Assembly (NCBI GenBank): GCA_002320775.1
Contig: DCKY01000205.1
Span: 1,127-16,972, forward strand
DNA from: Planctomycetes bacterium UBA1662
Lineage (GTDB): Bacteria > Planctomycetota > UBA8108
Direction: 5' to 3'
Length of the DNA: 15,846 bases
Shown here: positions 15,026 through 15,846 of the stretch, piece by piece
How positions within the stretch are numbered: position 1 is the first letter of the stretch
How the letters are laid out: the number at the start of each line of letters is the position of its first letter
Made by a program: the position numbers and the translations under genes
The notes under the pieces: generated by a model
Database searches by the model: none
What the model was told of the DNA's origin: nothing
Seen by the model: the letters and a program-made list of their open reading frames with translations, nothing else

Positions 15026-15072
15026 CCCTTCTTTACAGGGTCTCTCTACCTCTTTTTCTTAAGGAAAACAGT

Positions 15073-15846
15073 ATGAGTACTCCATACAAGCTGGAATACA
15101 TCTGGCACGATGGCTACCAGCCGACCGCCAATCTCCGTAGTAAAACCAGGATCAAAGTACAAGACAGCGAGCCGACACTCGAAGATTGCCCGCAGTGGGC
15201 TTTCGACGGCAGCTCGACCGAGCAGGCCGAGGGCGGCTCGTCTGACTGTCTCCTCGATCCGGTGAACATCATTCCCGACCCGGGCAGGAGAAACGCCTAC
15301 CTGGTCATGACCGAGGTCAAGAACGCCGATGGATCCATCCACCCCTCGAACACCAGGGGCGGCTGGGATGACAACGATGACCTCTGGGTCGGACTCGAGC
15401 AGGAATACGTCCTCATGGACGGTGACAGGCCCGCCGGCTTCCCCGCCGAGGGCTACCCGGGCCCCCAGGGACCCTACTACTGCTCCGTCGGACACGGCAA
15501 CGTCGTCCTTCGCCAGCTTGTCGAAGAGCACCTCGATCTCTGTCTCGATGCCGGCCTCAGCGTCACGGGCATCAACGCCGAGGTCATGCTCGGACAGTGG
15601 GAATACCAGATCTTCGGCATGGGCGCCAAGAACGCAGCCGATGCCGCGGTCTACTCCCGCTACCTGCTCCACCGTACCGCCGAGCAATACGGCGTCGTGG
15701 TAGATCTGCATCCGAAGCCGGTCAAGGGTGACTGGAACGGAAGCGGAATGCACTGCAACTTCTCGACCACGAAGATTCGCGAAGGAAGCGGCGATGCAAA
15801 AGCCAATGAGGCCTATATCACCTCGATCTGCGAAGCTTTCGGAGAA
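15073..15846 (+). CDS. Glutamine synthetase, class II (eukaryote-type), 3' end cut by window edge
   Basis: ATP-dependent ligation of ammonia to glutamate in the cytoplasm. 258 codons are visible and run open to the right edge; class II enzymes are usually about 340-370 residues. The N-terminal beta-grasp domain includes LEYIWHDGY (7-15) and WAFDGSSTEQA (42-52). The catalytic domain has VGLEQEYVL (106-114, E109 and E111), GINAEVMLGQWEYQIF (166-181) and the ATP/glutamate-site motif GSGMHCNFST (223-232, H227). These match class II (GSII), best known from eukaryotes and from Rhizobiales and Actinobacteria, rather than bacterial GSI or GSIII. Because GSII lacks the GSI adenylylation loop, control should be at expression or by effectors. 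ATG 15073 has AAGGA seven bases upstream. It is divergent from the lipoprotein gene. Confidence 0.93.
   Translation, partial: MSTPYKLEYIWHDGYQPTANLRSKTRIKVQDSEPTLEDCPQWAFDGSSTEQAEGGSSDCLLDPVNIIPDPGRRNAYLVMTEVKNADGSIHPSNTRGGWDDNDDLWVGLEQEYVLMDGDRPAGFPAEGYPGPQGPYYCSVGHGNVVLRQLVEEHLDLCLDAGLSVTGINAEVMLGQWEYQIFGMGAKNAADAAVYSRYLLHRTAEQYGVVVDLHPKPVKGDWNGSGMHCNFSTTKIREGSGDAKANEAYITSICEAFGE

Larger units (their letters stand above)
14693..15072. other. Divergent intergenic region, lipoprotein gene and glutamine synthetase
   Basis: 380 bases without a convincing gene. It holds a candidate minus-strand promoter (14835-14862), a strong leader hairpin (14783-14814) with a T-rich stretch downstream of it on the minus strand, a candidate plus-strand promoter (14962-14991), short direct repeats (15009-15025) and the glutamine synthetase ribosome-binding site AAGGA (15061-15065). 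Confidence 0.7.

Noticed and set aside
15046..15753. 235-codon open frame on the minus strand
   Set aside because: Antisense to the glutamine synthetase gene, which has all class II motifs.

Overview
The window is GC-rich, densely coding, bacterial chromosomal DNA with no rRNA, tRNA, CRISPR array, insertion sequence or phage gene that I can see. Three features together point to the Planctomycetota-Verrucomicrobiota-Lentisphaerota area or a neighbouring phylum such as Hydrogenedentota: a twin-arginine-secreted Gfo/Idh/MocA oxidoreductase, a eukaryote-type (class II) glutamine synthetase, and a very large GspK-like pseudopilin carrying a LamG-like domain. This placement is inference from gene content only.

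Left third (1-5094): a deoxy-sugar catabolism pair is transcribed divergently from a compact, overlapping promoter region. An L-fucose-isomerase-family enzyme (cut by the left edge, TTG start) lies on the minus strand and a rhamnulokinase-type FGGY kinase on the plus strand. Converging on the kinase is a minus-strand pair, a TAT-exported Gfo/Idh/MocA oxidoreductase followed 14 bp later by the DNA glycosylase mutM.

Middle (5095-7611): a plus-strand pair, a UbiA-superfamily prenyltransferase with some EboC-like motifs, then purD. The 86-bp gap between them can fold.

Right half (7612-14692): a minus-strand block. In transcription order it holds a small lipoprotein with an acidic tail and a structured leader; recA with an unusual lysine-rich N-terminal extension of about 70 residues and no C-terminal acidic tail; a terminator; a 411-bp gap with two palindromes; a 1249-residue GspK-like pseudopilin with a LamG-like domain; and a secreted 356-residue protein whose ATG overlaps the pseudopilin stop codon (TGATG). 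This last pair is the best candidate for something undescribed: an outsized minor pseudopilin with a dedicated exported partner, away from any other type II secretion or type IV pilus gene in the window.

Right edge (15073-15846): a divergent glutamine synthetase II gene, cut by the edge, with short direct repeats in its upstream region.
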